Made by a program: the position numbers and the translations under genes. 64,000 nucleotides of DNA, taken from NCBI GenBank assembly GCA_033964015.1, contig CM066913.1, forward strand, positions 26,810,790-26,874,789. Direction: 5' to 3'. How positions within the stretch are numbered: the first letter of the stretch is position 1; the number at the start of each line of letters is the position of its first letter. This document shows, piece after piece, positions 12,301 through 20,799 of this stretch. The notes beneath the pieces are model-generated. The model saw only the letters and a program-made list of their open reading frames with translations, was not told the origin of the DNA and made no database searches. This DNA is from Scolanthus callimorphus (Eukaryota > Cnidaria > Anthozoa > Actiniaria > Edwardsiidae).

Positions 12301-14706
12301 TGCTATAATAAACGTATAGCCTACTAGTAGCTCAACCAATCAGAATGCAGCTTTGACAACAATATAAACAACAACAGTATCTTTATTCAGCACTCTTAAA
12401 AGTAAAAATACCAAGATTTATAGAAACAGTAGACCACTAGTGGTATTTGACTAATGCTTTGTTGTTGTCTTTAGGTCGTGGTACGGCAACATACGACGGT
12501 ACAGCTATCGCATGTGCAGTAGTGAGGGAGCTCTCCGCCAACATCCGCTGTAGGACGCTATTTTCTACCCACTATCACTCCCTGGTGGAAGAATTTGCAA
12601 CTGACCCTAACGTTCGTTTGGGGCACATGGTAGGATACGACTGAAAGTCTGGAATTTTTAGGAAAATCCTGGACAACTCCTAGAAAAATGTTTCAACTCA
12701 AACGTGGTTGAATTAGTTTCGTGAATCTGGTTTTGGACTGCAAATTGTGACATCCTCCATACTTATCATGTTTTTTGTGGGGATGGACTATTTCTACCCA
12801 ACAAAAACTCCTGGAAAAATAATTAAAGACTTCCTGGAAAATCCTTGATTGTTGTCATTCAGAAAGCGTACGAACGCTGTTTTAAGGCGGGGGGTTGAAA
12901 CAAGATTCACCATTGGGTGGAGGGGTGAGTCCCTCTGACGTCACTCCCACCATCCCACCACCGCCGCCGTGCTATGTGATTTTATTCCCAAATAAATGAT
13001 TGCCAAGCAATAATAAACCAGGAAATGACTATGTTTTTCCTTGATTTCATTCGCAGGCATGCATGGTCGAGAATGATGACGAAGAAGGTGATCCTAGCAA
13101 AGAGACCATCACATTTTTATACAAGTTTGTCAAGGGAGACTGTCCTAAGAGTTACGGGTTCAATGCCGCACGACTTGCCGGGATACCAGACGAGGTTTGT
13201 CAAACTTGTCCAACGAACGAAAATCAGAAAATCGAAGTAAGCTAGCTTTATGATCTTATGTCTTATTTTTATGTTCCAGATTATTTCTGTAGCAGTGCGG
13301 AAATCTCGGCAGTTCGAGGAGACGCTCGATCAAGTCAAGATCTTTAGGTAACGCGATAACCTTGCTTCTGGGATCGACATTGAAATTCGTGTGAATTTGC
13401 AGAAAGGGGGGTTAATCTGACTCACTCAAGATCCTCCAAAACAGAGCAGCCAAGGTCTTGACCTTTTTCAACTCTTTTTTTCAGAAAGCGGTAGAGTGAG
13501 CTAATGAATGATTAACAAGATAAATGTTCTAAAAAACGTGTGCGGGGTTTTTGTGCAACACTACATGCCTCTATCATCTCCGCAAATTTGAGGTCAATAT
13601 CTTAAAACAGGTCTGACCTAAAGCTCCGAGAAGTAGAAAATGTTTCGTCAAAATTGAATCGCTAAAAACCTCCCTCCAAAATTTTTCCGGGCTTTCGCGG
13701 TTTGTTGGCTAGCTCGCGCCCCTTACTTGAAATCCAGTTGTATTGAGCCAATCAAGTTCGAGGCACGTGCTGAGAAAGCTACGTCATGAAAAATCGTAAA
13801 TTTGCCAATGTTATCTAAATTAACTATACCTGTACCTTAATTAGTTTGCTTGCGCCTGCGCTCGCTTGACTTACACCAGACGCAAGCCATTCTCGTACCC
13901 AGAACTCCCCGGCTCGTCTTCTTACAGGGGAGGCTATGGTGACTTGAGGACCTTTGCTGGTTGGCTGGCTTTGAACGTTGGTGCATGCGCAGAGAGATCT
14001 TTCTCTCAACGGCTCTGTATCAAATCTGTATCAAATCTCGCGCATGCGTCAGTGGCTGTAACCAGAGCCTTCCCCGCGAGGTGACGAGCCGGGGAGCTCT
14101 GGGTAAGAGAATGGACGCGAACACAAGGCGTGCTCAACGTCTCGATTTTCTTACACTTGCGTCTGCGCTTGTGACGAGCTGGGGCGCTCTGGGTAAGAGA
14201 ATGGACGCGAACACAAGATTTACTCAACGTCTCGATTTTCTTGCACTTGCGTCTGCCCTTGCGTCTGCGCTTGTGACGAGCTGGGGCGCTCTGGGTACGA
14301 GAATGGACGCGAACACAAGGCTTACTCAACGTCTCGATTTTCTTGCACTTGCGTCTGCCCTTGCGTCTGCGCTTGTGACGAGCTGGGGCGCTCTGGGTAA
14401 GAGAATGGACGCGAACACAAGGCTTACTCAACGTCTCGATTTTCTTGCACTTGCGTCTGCCCTTGCGTCTGCGCTTGTGTCCTAGTGTCCCATAAGCGAA
14501 ATGCATGAGTTTGATATCCTTGCGCTTGCGTTCTTGTGTAAATCAGCCCTTATACAAACATGGTCGTTTTCGAAAGGGCTTTACTGCTGTCTTACCTTTT
14601 CTCAATACACTTCTTTATATTTCGTTTCAGGAAAATTCTTGATGAATCAATCATGGCAAGCGCTAAAGGTGATCTGCTCTCTCTGAGAAACAAAATAAAG
14701 CTTTAA
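3286..14706 (+). CDS. MSH6: DNA mismatch repair protein MSH6, C-terminal part (14 exons, 5' incomplete)
   Basis: MSH6 pairs with MSH2 to form MutS-alpha, the nuclear ATPase that recognises base mismatches and small loops. The 14 exons at 3286-3340, 4072-4172, 4801-4822, 5575-5785, 6111-6182, 7389-7461, 8766-8864, 9761-9859 (or from 9727), 10903-10990, 11447-11536, 12475-12629, 13057-13194, 13280-13347 and 14631-14706 have matching splice phases and total 1347 nt (448 residues plus stop). They cover the clamp/lever region from [11 protein letters not shown] onward and the whole ABC ATPase: Walker [11 protein letters not shown], signature [10 protein letters not shown], Walker [12 protein letters not shown] and the H-loop STHYHSL. 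MSH6 rather than MSH2/MSH3 is chosen from GYWT-type linker blocks such as [20 protein letters not shown] and FIPNDTVVG. The N-terminal exons (PWWP, mismatch-binding and connector domains) were not found between 1 and 3285 and must lie upstream. A one-base frame anomaly lies just before Walker A (see the exon at 9727). All intron boundaries are GT..AG. Confidence 0.93.
4072..4172 (+). CDS. MSH6: MSH6 exon b
   Basis: Acceptor CGCTCTAG, donor GTAAGA, phase 1 to 0. It encodes [15 protein letters not shown]...[11 protein letters not shown], matching the DYDQALADI...LEKQRNRIGCR helix of the MSH6 clamp. Confidence 0.93.
4251..4634. mobile_element. MITE with AGACTGCTTGCAGTC ends
   Basis: The direct repeat CTAGACATG flanks both sides (4251-4259 and 4626-4634), a likely 9-bp target duplication. 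Between them the left end carries TAGACTGCTTGCAGTC and the right end carries CTGCAAGCAGTCTA twice, with further internal copies near 4380-4410. It lies in the MSH6 intron after exon b. There is no coding capacity; the short open frames here only read through the repeat. Confidence 0.6.
4801..4822 (+). CDS. MSH6: MSH6 microexon (22 nt)
   Basis: The strong acceptor CTTTTTCAG precedes GCTATTTGCTATTGGGGCTC AG, followed by donor GTATGA. It encodes AICYWGS and ends in phase 1, matching TIVYWGIG of vertebrate MSH6 and exactly bridging exon b (ends CR) to the next exon (starts [11 protein letters not shown]). Confidence 0.9.
5020..5135. repeat. Palindromic hairpin in MSH6 intron
   Basis: TACCATTTTGAGACGGCAAC...GGGAGAAAAT is mirrored by ATTTTCTTCC...GCCGCCTCAAAATCGTAA, giving arms of about 55 bases with almost no loop. 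It is probably the core of a foldback MITE. Confidence 0.65.
5575..5785 (+). CDS. MSH6: MSH6 exon d
   Basis: Acceptor TCTCCAG, donor GTAAGT, phase 1 to 2. It encodes [50 protein letters not shown] and ends NVFQTFDE. This is the end of the clamp and the return helix of the lever domain; KKGxxRYWT and AExRRDxxLKD are strongly conserved in MSH6. Confidence 0.95.
6111..6182 (+). CDS. MSH6: MSH6 exon e
   Basis: Acceptor CTTCAACAG, donor GTATGT, phase 2 to 2. It encodes [23 protein letters not shown], matching the lever helix leading into the ATPase domain (AVxCxAVLDxLLxL). The tandem array of the following intron starts directly at its donor. Confidence 0.94.
6183..7300. repeat. 65-bp minisatellite, about 16 units, filling an MSH6 intron
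   Basis: The unit of about 65 bp reads approximately ATTGGTCACTTTGGGGCCGA then GTTTTATTTGCC, GGTAATAATATG, TTAACCTTGGGTGCTATAT. Units begin near 6243, 6308, 6370, 6435, 6500, 6565, 6627, 6695, 6760, 6824, 6888, 6952, 7017, 7080, 7153 and 7215. The first block, including about 20 bases next to the exon donor (TTGGCTGGGTTGTATTTACC), recurs at about 7090-7160, so part of the array was itself duplicated. The short open frames on the plus strand here are products of the repeat. Confidence 0.93.
7389..7461 (+). CDS. MSH6: MSH6 exon f
   Basis: Acceptor TTGTACAG, donor GTAGGT, phase 2 to 0. It encodes [25 protein letters not shown], matching YSRGGDGPMCRPVIL, the start of the MSH6 ATPase domain. Confidence 0.94.
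8186..8405. mobile_element. 220-bp foldback element in MSH6 intron
   Basis: The left arm (8186-8261, AATAGACC...CCTTTGGGTGG) and right arm (8329-8405, CCACCCAAAGG...GGTCTATT) are near-perfect inverse copies of about 76 bases, separated by a 67-base spacer. It has no coding capacity. It is a typical palindromic MITE. Confidence 0.85.
8766..8864 (+). CDS. MSH6: MSH6 exon g
   Basis: Acceptor ATGTTGTAG, donor GTGAGT, phase 0 to 0. It encodes [20 protein letters not shown] then [23 protein letters not shown] and DDFIPND are the diagnostic blocks just upstream of Walker A in MSH6. A 186-codon antisense open frame over 8522-9082 is a shadow. Confidence 0.95.
9488..9535 (-). repeat. Short dispersed repeat shared with 54745-54798
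   Basis: Read on the minus strand this segment contains ACAAGAATCTTC, CGAAGGAGGTGAGGTT and GGAAGAAGAAGA in the same order as the plus-strand segment at 54745-54798. It is probably the same end of a small dispersed element such as a SINE tail, but the family is not identified. Confidence 0.45.
9727..9859 (+). CDS. MSH6: MSH6 Walker A exon, with a frame anomaly at its 5' end
   Basis: From 9761 the frame encodes [20 protein letters not shown] then [13 protein letters not shown], containing the Walker A P-loop GPNMGGKS, and ends in phase 0 at donor GTAAGC. The previous exon also ends in phase 0. The best-looking acceptor (pyrimidine-rich, CGTTCAAG at 9719-9726) would start DGDDMEGEF, an acidic linker of the kind seen at this place in MSH6, but that frame hits TAG before the P-loop. 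The two frames differ by one base between about 9745 and 9760. Either a weak acceptor GCAGAG at 9755-9760 is used, or there is a one-base insertion (real or an assembly error). Confidence 0.85.
9930..10545. mobile_element. Cluster of TAGAGCGG-type MITE copies
   Basis: Blocks beginning near 9930, 10038 and 10391 share (T)AGAGCGG-TTTTCA-ATGAC-GTCGTGAAA followed by many CCAATCAGA and CAATTGCAA motifs. Inverse ends read ACGGTCATCTGAATTCCGCTCTA (two parts, to 10281) and GAGTCATCTGAAATCCGCTC (to about 10516). Several nested or tandem copies of one MITE family fill this MSH6 intron. A related copy lies at 42540-42674. Confidence 0.7.
10903..10990 (+). CDS. MSH6: MSH6 exon i
   Basis: Acceptor CTCTGTAG, donor GTAATG, phase 0 to 1. 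It encodes [29 protein letters not shown], the conserved stretch between Walker A and the ABC signature. Confidence 0.96.
11447..11536 (+). CDS. MSH6: MSH6 exon j: ABC signature and Walker B
   Basis: Acceptor ACTTTCCAG, donor GTTAGT, phase 1 to 1. It encodes [19 protein letters not shown] and SLVLLDEL: the MutS signature loop and the Walker B Asp-Glu. The Walker B / D-loop block (DELGRGT) is split by the intron. Confidence 0.96.
11549..11888. mobile_element. MITE with GGGCTGTTCCA ends
   Basis: GGGCTGTTCCA at 11549-11559 is mirrored by TGGAACAGCCC ending at 11888. The interior consists of repeated GGAATTTCCACAGGGG-type motifs (at least eight between 11600 and 11810) and a long G run at about 11838-11876. 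It lies 12 bases inside the donor of MSH6 exon j. Open frames rich in Pro or Gly here are artefacts of the G/C runs. Confidence 0.65.
11790..12116. repeat. Tandem duplication of MITE end plus flank
   Basis: A block of about 160 bp (AATTTCCACAGGGGTAGAG, the G run, GGAACAGCCC, then AGACCACAGGCAATCAGATA to CTTAACACAGAGG) occurs twice head to tail, at about 11790-11948 and 11949-12113. It therefore duplicated both the right end of the MITE and its flanking host DNA. Confidence 0.8.
12475..12629 (+). CDS. MSH6: MSH6 exon k: D-loop and H-loop
   Basis: Acceptor GTCTTTAG, donor GTAGGA, phase 1 to 0. It encodes [20 protein letters not shown] then [17 protein letters not shown] and VRLGHM, with the conserved His of the STHYH switch. 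Confidence 0.96.
13057..13194 (+). CDS. MSH6: MSH6 exon l
   Basis: Acceptor TCGCAG, donor GTTTGT, phase 0 to 0. It encodes [20 protein letters not shown] then [26 protein letters not shown]. [15 protein letters not shown] is the invariant MutS C-terminal ATPase motif. Confidence 0.96.
13280..13347 (+). CDS. MSH6: MSH6 exon m
   Basis: Acceptor TGTTCCAG, donor GTAACG, phase 0 to 2. It encodes [22 protein letters not shown], matching VIxxxHRKAREFE of the helix-turn-helix dimer region. Confidence 0.9.
14060..14482. repeat. 102-bp tandem repeat in the last MSH6 intron
   Basis: About four units of GACGAGCTGGGGCGCTCTGG followed by GTAAGAGAATGGACGCGAAC, ACAAGGCTTACTCAACGTCT, CGATTTTCTTGCACTTGCGT and CTGCCCTTGCGTCTGCGCTT. 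The full units are 102 bp; the first lacks one CTTGCGTCTGCC step (90 bp). Because 102 is a multiple of three, both strands stay open (13961-14485 plus, 14006-14506 minus), but these are repeat artefacts and not genes. Confidence 0.92.
14631..14706 (+). CDS. MSH6: MSH6 last exon with stop codon
   Basis: Acceptor TTTCGTTTCAG, entry phase 2. It encodes [24 protein letters not shown] then TAA at 14704-14706. This matches the short C-terminal helix of MSH6. An AATAAA lies at 14694-14699 inside the coding end and cannot serve this transcript. Usable AATAAA signals occur at 15419-15436. Confidence 0.88.
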
Positions 14707-14837
14707 ACTAACACAGCCAAGAAAAAGAATCCATGAGAATCAAACTCGTTAACACACAAGAAAACTGTTTGCACCGTGGATAGTAGCGTGGGAGCGTGGA
14801 TAGTGGGGTAAAAGTCTATCTTGGAAACTAAGATTAA

Positions 14838-15192
14838 AGGGGCTGTGTCACGGTCATTTGAATAATTCGTAACTAAAGCTCTAAATATGTATGTAATCAT
14901 CCCAATTCACTTATATCACAGTGTATTAGCCTAATAAGCAATGCAGGTACGTTTTAGCGGCAAGACTGCCGATTTACAAGTAAATTTGATGTAACATTAA
15001 ACTTTAAAAACTGTTCATCCTGACAAGATTCGAACAATCCGTTTCTATCCACTCTGTAATAGGTCCATGAATCCTACAATCATGATCGATTTGTAGTTAA
15101 AGTGCTATGTAACAAGCCTAGACTAGTATTTTTGGGTATCCATTAGTTATTCGGATGTTTTTTTTTACATCACAAAAAGTGACACCGCTCCT
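14838..15192. mobile_element. 355-bp MITE with TTAA target duplication, 3' of MSH6
   Basis: TTAA at 14834-14837 and 15193-15196 flank ends AGGGGCTGTGTCAC (14838-14851) and GTGACACCGCTCCT (15179-15192), which pair at 12 of 14 positions. The left end continues GGTCATTTGAATAATTCG. It lies 131 bases after the MSH6 stop, so it probably sits in the 3' untranslated region if the polyadenylation signals near 15.42 kb are used. Confidence 0.75.
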
Positions 15193-15196
15193 TTAA

Positions 15197-16205
15197 CATC
15201 ATTTACGCAGGGACCAGAAGCACATAAGTCACTTGTTGTTTCCTTCTCTGATTAGTGATTAATCATAAGTAATTAGTAGGTTTGTTGTCAGGGTGTTTGT
15301 TTACTGTTTGCTGTGATGTCAAGGCACACATACGATGGGCAGATTTAAAAAGTAAAGAAATGTTATACAATAAAATATATAATACTCATGTGGTCGTTGA
15401 AATGAATGTACATGCTAGAGAATAAAAAAATAAAGACGCAATTTCGTTGGTACAGTGCTGAGTCATTCCTTTTCTTTCTCAACGCGTTGAAAAAATGCCG
15501 ACTCTTCCGTCTGTGACCACTTTTTAGTCCCCAAAAAGAACGCTATTAGTAAATTACTCCAATGTGAACAAGATCCTATAATGTTTTAAGTTTGCCGTTC
15601 GAACTCTTTGATGCGTATCAAATGTCGAAATTTCAGTGACGTGAACTTGTTTGATTGAGTAGAGAAAATAAATAGCGAGAGGAGGAAAATTATCTATTGA
15701 CCATTAAAATCAAAATAAGAGTGGGAAAAATGCGCGAGTGTGTAGTACATAATAGGGCATGTAGTTGCACGGGATAAATAACACATTTGAAATATATTAT
15801 CACTGGTCCCATTGGCTGATTGCATTTTTAAATCGCACCGGGGGATTGAGGAAAAGAGCAAATGGCTCCTTTAAAAATATTCACACTAATTGGACTAGTG
15901 TTTTGATTGAGAGGGGTTAGTACTCAATCAAATGGCCTGAAACTGACTATGAAGAAAAGTCTAAACGTACAAGAGGTAAAAATATTTTTCCCGGATTTTG
16001 TGACATTATTTCATCGCGAAGTTCTACCAGTAGTCAATTGATACCCCGGCCCCCCGGCCCCCGGGACAGAGCGGGGAATTTAACATTCACTAAGTGTTAA
16101 AATGTTATTATTTTTTCCGGTCACCAAGGGACGTGTCTCCGGGGACACTTTTGCAACATGGCGAAGCGCGCCCTTTTTTTGATAAACGCATTTCATCATC
16201 AACCC
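15197..16205. other. Unassigned stretch with candidate poly(A) signals
   Basis: Clustered AATAAA motifs near 15370 and 15419-15436 could end the MSH6 transcript. A C/G-rich run lies at 16050-16070. Nothing else recognisable is seen. Confidence 0.35.
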
Positions 16206-16272
16206 TAGCCTGAATTTCAGCCGTCTTTTCTTCCTACACTCCAACGTTGCGTGACGGCTGAAATTCAGGCTA
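16206..16272. repeat. 20-bp perfect inverted repeat (hairpin)
   Basis: TAGCCTGAATTTCAGCCGTC at 16206-16225 is mirrored exactly at 16253-16272 with a 27-base loop. It is probably a very short MITE. Confidence 0.75.
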
Positions 16273-16639
16273 CATCGATCCCAGAGAAAAGATAAACGTT
16301 TCATTTTCTGTGTATAGTACGCTGCGCTGTTCTGCGCATGGACGCGGGATCAATTCGTTCAAAAATGACGCAATTTTCTTGTTTCACGTATTCCTTCACA
16401 AAATAGCCCTCAGGCACTAAAAATGGGGTATGTTTGCGCCATCACAGTTTCTAAACGAGCATGGGCACCCCCTCTTTTCATTTCATTTTTTCATTTCTTA
16501 TATACTAAATAGTAAATAGACAAATTAAGAAAAAAATTCTACGACAGTTTTATTTCAGGGGAATTACTTTAAAAATATATAGATTTAGGCACTGCCTTAA
16601 AGCGGAGCTCCCAATCACCAATCCCACTGATATTAATAA

Positions 16640-17861
16640 TGGGTATTTCCAGAAAATATATGTGCCCTGGGGATGGGCAACACTAGTTGTTGACCCCCGT
16701 GCATCCAGTATTTCCAAAATGTGTTACCCCCATGCATACAGAATGTGTTACCCCCATGCATATAGAATGCATAGAATGCCTGAGAGGTTAAACTAGCTCA
16801 CAGCTTTGAACCCCCCCCCCCCCCCCCCCCCTGGAAATGTAACAGAACTTAGAACAAGTTAGTTGCATCCTCCTCATTCGTCGGAAAGATGTGTGTATCC
16901 CCTAGGAATTTCACCTGCACACCCCCCCCCCCCCTCACCCCCCCCACCCAATATAAATGGAATGTAGCCTTAGATCTAGTTTGTACTACAGATACAAGTC
17001 AAGCAATAGTGAAGACGGTAAAATTGTTATCTAAAGCATTGAAATTATGTCAAACCAAATGGAAACCAATATACCACTGACAATGAAAAGAAACATTTTT
17101 CAATCCCCATGGGTTATGCCTAGACTTCCTCAAGTCCTTCAAATTTTTGCTTGCTTGTATCCTATGAGGTTGACTTTGAGCAAGTCTAGGGTTTGCCTGA
17201 TAAACACATAGGGGTAAATTTTAGACTGAAGTATACCATTTGGCAAAGCATGGAATATGTAAGATTTTACTACTTTGAGTAACTTTGTAATTCTCAATGT
17301 GTGTTCTTAAGTTAAAAATTATCAAAGAGAAATGGAAACCTTTCCAACATTCTCTAACGTACTTCTTTCTGTGCCCATCGCTCTGAGTCCCCTCCATGGG
17401 TAGTCACTGCACTATGGGCCGGCTACACCATATTGAGTCAGCGGATTTCCATCAAGGGGCTCTATACTGTGTTATTTAGATGCTAGTTTGAACAATAGAT
17501 CCAAGCCAAGCAATAGTGAAGTTGGATAATTCTTTATCAAAAGCACAATGGAAACCATTATACGACCAAGAGGGAAAAATACAAAATTTTCAATCCCCAT
17601 GGATTATACACTGCCTGATAACCCATCATGGGCAATTCCAGAAAATATATGTACCCCACCACGGGCGGCACTAGGTTTTGACCATCCCCCCCCCCCCCCC
17701 CCTCGCATGCATCCAGAATTTCCAAAATGGCTTACCCCCACCCCATGCATATAGAATTCCTGAGAGGTTAACCTACAATAGCTTCCAGCTTCAAAAAACC
17801 CCCATGCAGGCAGAATTCCGAGCTTGAAAACCCCCCTCCCATTCAGAATTTCCAAATGCTG
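16640..17861. repeat. Diverged copies of the 375-bp satellite (left block)
   Basis: Segments ATTCCAGAAAATATATGT, GCATCCAGAATTTCCAAAAT, GCATATAGAATTCCTGAGAG and TTTTCAATCCCCATGG recur here in the same order as in the array at 19645-20740. Divergence is highest near 16640-17100 and lowest at 17540-17861, where the copy is interrupted by the transposon at 17862. Confidence 0.75.
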
Positions 17862-19644
17862 CCCGTACGAAACGAGAAGCGCTTGAAAGCGCTTTTAAAA
17901 CGCTGCCAAAGCGCTTCGCAGCCAAAAAGCAGCTCAAATGAAGCGCTTTGAAAGTGGTTTTACGTTGGAAGCCATTACGCAGCCCGCTGCCAATCCGCTG
18001 TGAAGCGGTAGAAGATGCTGTGGCAGTGGTTTCGCAGTGGTTTGCAGCGGTTTAGCAGCCGAGCTTAGGGCTTCTCTTCGCTGCAAAATCACTTCAGGCC
18101 ACTTCAACAAAGGAAAGGAAAAAAACTTACACACGCTGTGTACTAATAATAGCCATGGTGCTTGTTTCTGACACTATTCGGTGTTATCGTTTCCCAAAGA
18201 TCCGATGGCTTGAAACGTATTCTCCCGCGACGTACACATTATCAGATTATCAGTTGAAGTTCAAAATGATCGAGTTGCGGCTTCAATCCCAGATATGGTC
18301 TGCGTTTAGAGACCGTGCAAGTCACTGTAGTACGTACGTTTTGAGTGCGCGAGGTTTTCTAACGCCCGTGATGTTAGATAGAATAACAGACACATCAGCG
18401 AGAATCAGCGGGTCCAAAGTCAATTTTTTATCAATTTTCTTCGTTAGATTAGAATATTAATCTCGAATAACAGACCAGCAGTTGTATTTTGTTAAGGATC
18501 AGCTTTCTTCACGTGACAAACTCTACACCAATCAAATAAGGTATTCTATCTCGGCGGACTTTTCGTTTAGTGAGAGGTCGTTTATTTAACCGTTTAAAGA
18601 CGATCGTCTCTCTCAATTGAAATTCTCTTCAAAAAGCAATGTTTACAGCAGTGTCATGGGTAGACGAGGATAAGTTCAGTGTACTGTTGTGGGGAGTGGA
18701 GATATCTCTGTTCAAGATGGGGAAGCGCCGGGGAAGGAAACAAAATAGAAATTGGAAAGATGTATCCTGCAGTTATAACTTCGCGCGTCAGCTAGAAAAC
18801 CCTAACGTTCGCGTCTCAGCACAACGCCGAAATCAAAGCTTTATCAGGTACGTTTGCCAAGTTAAACTGTTCTCTCTTAGGGCATTTATTTGAAAGTACG
18901 TGCATTCAGTTTGATTTTTTTGTTTGATAAATCTTTGGGACAATAGATACACACGTTCCGATACAAACCACGCGTCTTTAGATTTTACTAAGTGCGAAAC
19001 ACATTTCAACCTCAGGTTGTCGAATAATCAACTTATGCCCGAGGAACCAACAAACTGTTTTCTCTTTACTGTAAAATTGTGGCGAATCCGATAATTTTAT
19101 CGCACTTAGCTCATTACACTAAACTGTGACGCATTGTTCAATATGCGCTCTCTGTGATATAACCCGAAGTAGCGAAACCATAATACCCTTCTCTGGCTTA
19201 ATAATGTAGCAACCACGCCGTAGTATATCATTTTGTACTAGAAGCGTGTGTCAGCAACTGTTATAAGAAAGTTGTAAACAGATTGCTGCTAGGAAAGAAG
19301 TTTCAAATCATGTTATTAATTTTAGCTTTTGCTGAAATACTATTTTATAGCTATCTTTGCAGTCCATTGACTTGATTGCGTGAATAATTATTATCGTGTC
19401 TATCAATACCTATATCACGTAGCATCCTCGCTGCCAAACGCTTCATAATCGCTTCCGAGCAGCCACGAACTGAACCGCTTCAAAACCACTTCCAACGCTT
19501 CCAGAAGGCTGTAAAAGCGCTTTTTTTGGAAGCCAAAATGTGCACCTTCCGAAGCCCCTTTGTTTGAAGCCTTTTGGAAGCGCTTTGGAAGCGCTTCCAA
19601 AAGCGTTCTGGAAGCGCTTTTAAGCGCTTCTCGTTTCGTACGGG
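17862..19644. mobile_element. 1783-bp transposon with 2-bp (TG) target duplication and subterminal AGCGCTT repeats
   Basis: The ends CCCGTACGAAACGAGAAGCG (17862) and its inverse (to 19644) match over 23 bp and then less exactly for about 200 bp. Both ends are packed with AAGCGCTT-, GAAGCG- and GCAGCGGTTT-like motifs. The insertion splits a satellite unit: AAATGC-TG precedes and TG-GCCATCC follows, whereas uninterrupted units at 20017 and 20671 read AAATGCTGGCCATCC, so the target duplication is TG. Interior plus-strand open frames at 18155-18460 (101 codons) and 18639-18893 (84 codons, with AVSWVDEDKFSVL and a basic GKRRGRKQNRN run, then a donor-like GTACGT) may be remnants of coding exons. 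I do not recognise a transposase. The superfamily is unassigned. Confidence 0.85.
18639..18893 (+). CDS. Possible exon inside the transposon, unknown product
   Basis: This open frame of 84 codons opens with MFTAVSWVDEDKFSVLLWG and carries a basic KMGKRRGRKQNRNWKD segment. A GTACGT donor-like site after FIR (about 18848) could end a coding exon. The W-x-E/D-D-x-x-x-S-V pattern reminds me of short N-terminal segments in some invertebrate BEN-domain proteins, but this is weak. No catalytic motif is visible. It may be no gene at all. Confidence 0.2.
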   Translation: MFTAVSWVDEDKFSVLLWGVEISLFKMGKRRGRKQNRNWKDVSCSYNFARQLENPNVRVSAQRRNQSFIRYVCQVKLFSLRAFI

Positions 19645-20740
19645 TGGCCATCCCCGGGTACATATATTTTCTGGAATTGTCCAAAGGCACAAAAATTTTT
19701 AGACACAAAGTATGCCATATGGACCAAGAGGGAAAAATACAAAATTTTCAATCCCCATGGATACACTGCCTGATAACCCATCATGGGCTATTCCAGAAAA
19801 TATATGTACCCCCACCACAGGCGGCACTAGGTTTTGACCATCCCCCCCCCCGCCCTCCCTCCCCATGCATCCAGAATTTCCAAAATGGCTTACCCCCACC
19901 CCCATGCATATAGAATTCCTGAGAGGTTAACCTACAATAGCTTCCAGCTTCAAAAAAAAAAAAAACATGCAGGCAGAATTCCGAGCTTGAAAACCCCCCT
20001 CTCATTCAGAATTTCCAAATGCTGGCCATCCCCGGGGTACATATATTTTCTGGAATTGTCCAAAGGCACAAAAATTTTTAGACACAAAGTATGCCATATG
20101 GACCAAGAGGGAAAAAACAAAATTTTCAATCCCCATGGATACACTGCCTGATAACCCATCATGGGCAATTCCAGAAAATATATGTACCCCCACCACAGGC
20201 GGCACTAGGTTTTGACCATCCCCCCCGCCCTCCCTCCCCATGCATCCAGAATTTCCAAAATGGCTTACCCCCACACCCATGCATATAGAATTCCTGAGAG
20301 GTTAACCTACAATAGCTTCCAGCTTCAAAAAAAAACCCATGCAGGCAGAATTCTGAGCTTGAAAACCCCCCTCCCATTCAGAATTTCCAAATGCTGGCCA
20401 TCCCCGGGGTACATATATTTTCTGGAATTGTCCAAAGGCACAAAAATTTTTAGACACAAAGTATGCCATATAGACCAAGAGGGAAAAATACAAAATTTTC
20501 AATCCCCATGGATACACTGCCTGATAACCCATCATGGGCAATTCCAGAAAATATATGTACCTCCACCACAGGCGGCACTAGGTTTTGACCATCCCCCCCC
20601 CCCCCGCCCTCCCTCCCATGCATCCAGAATTTCTGAGCTTGAAAACCCCCCTCCCATTCAGAATTTCCAAATGCTGGCCATCCCCGGGGTACATATATTT
20701 TCTGGAATTGTCCAAAGGTACAAAAAATTTTAGACACAAA
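19645..20740. repeat. Satellite of about 375 bp, three right-hand units
   Basis: Unit starts marked by GGCCATCCCCGG lie at 19647, 20023, 20396 and 20676, giving periods of about 376, 373 and 280 bp (the last unit carries a deletion of about 95 bp). Each unit includes a C run of variable length (for example at 19842 and 20594), GCATCCAGAATTTCC, TTCCTGAGAGGTTAACC and TTCAATCCCCATGG. Units are nearly identical, implying recent amplification. The many short open frames on both strands are repeat artefacts. Confidence 0.9.
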
Positions 20741-20799
20741 GTATGTCATATGGAAAAATTCGGTGTTAAATTTTACTGTCTCAATGACCAATTGGTATT

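Noticed and set aside
13961..14506. Long overlapping open frames on both strands (174 and 166 codons)
   Set aside because: Both are produced by a stop-free 102-bp tandem repeat inside the last MSH6 intron.
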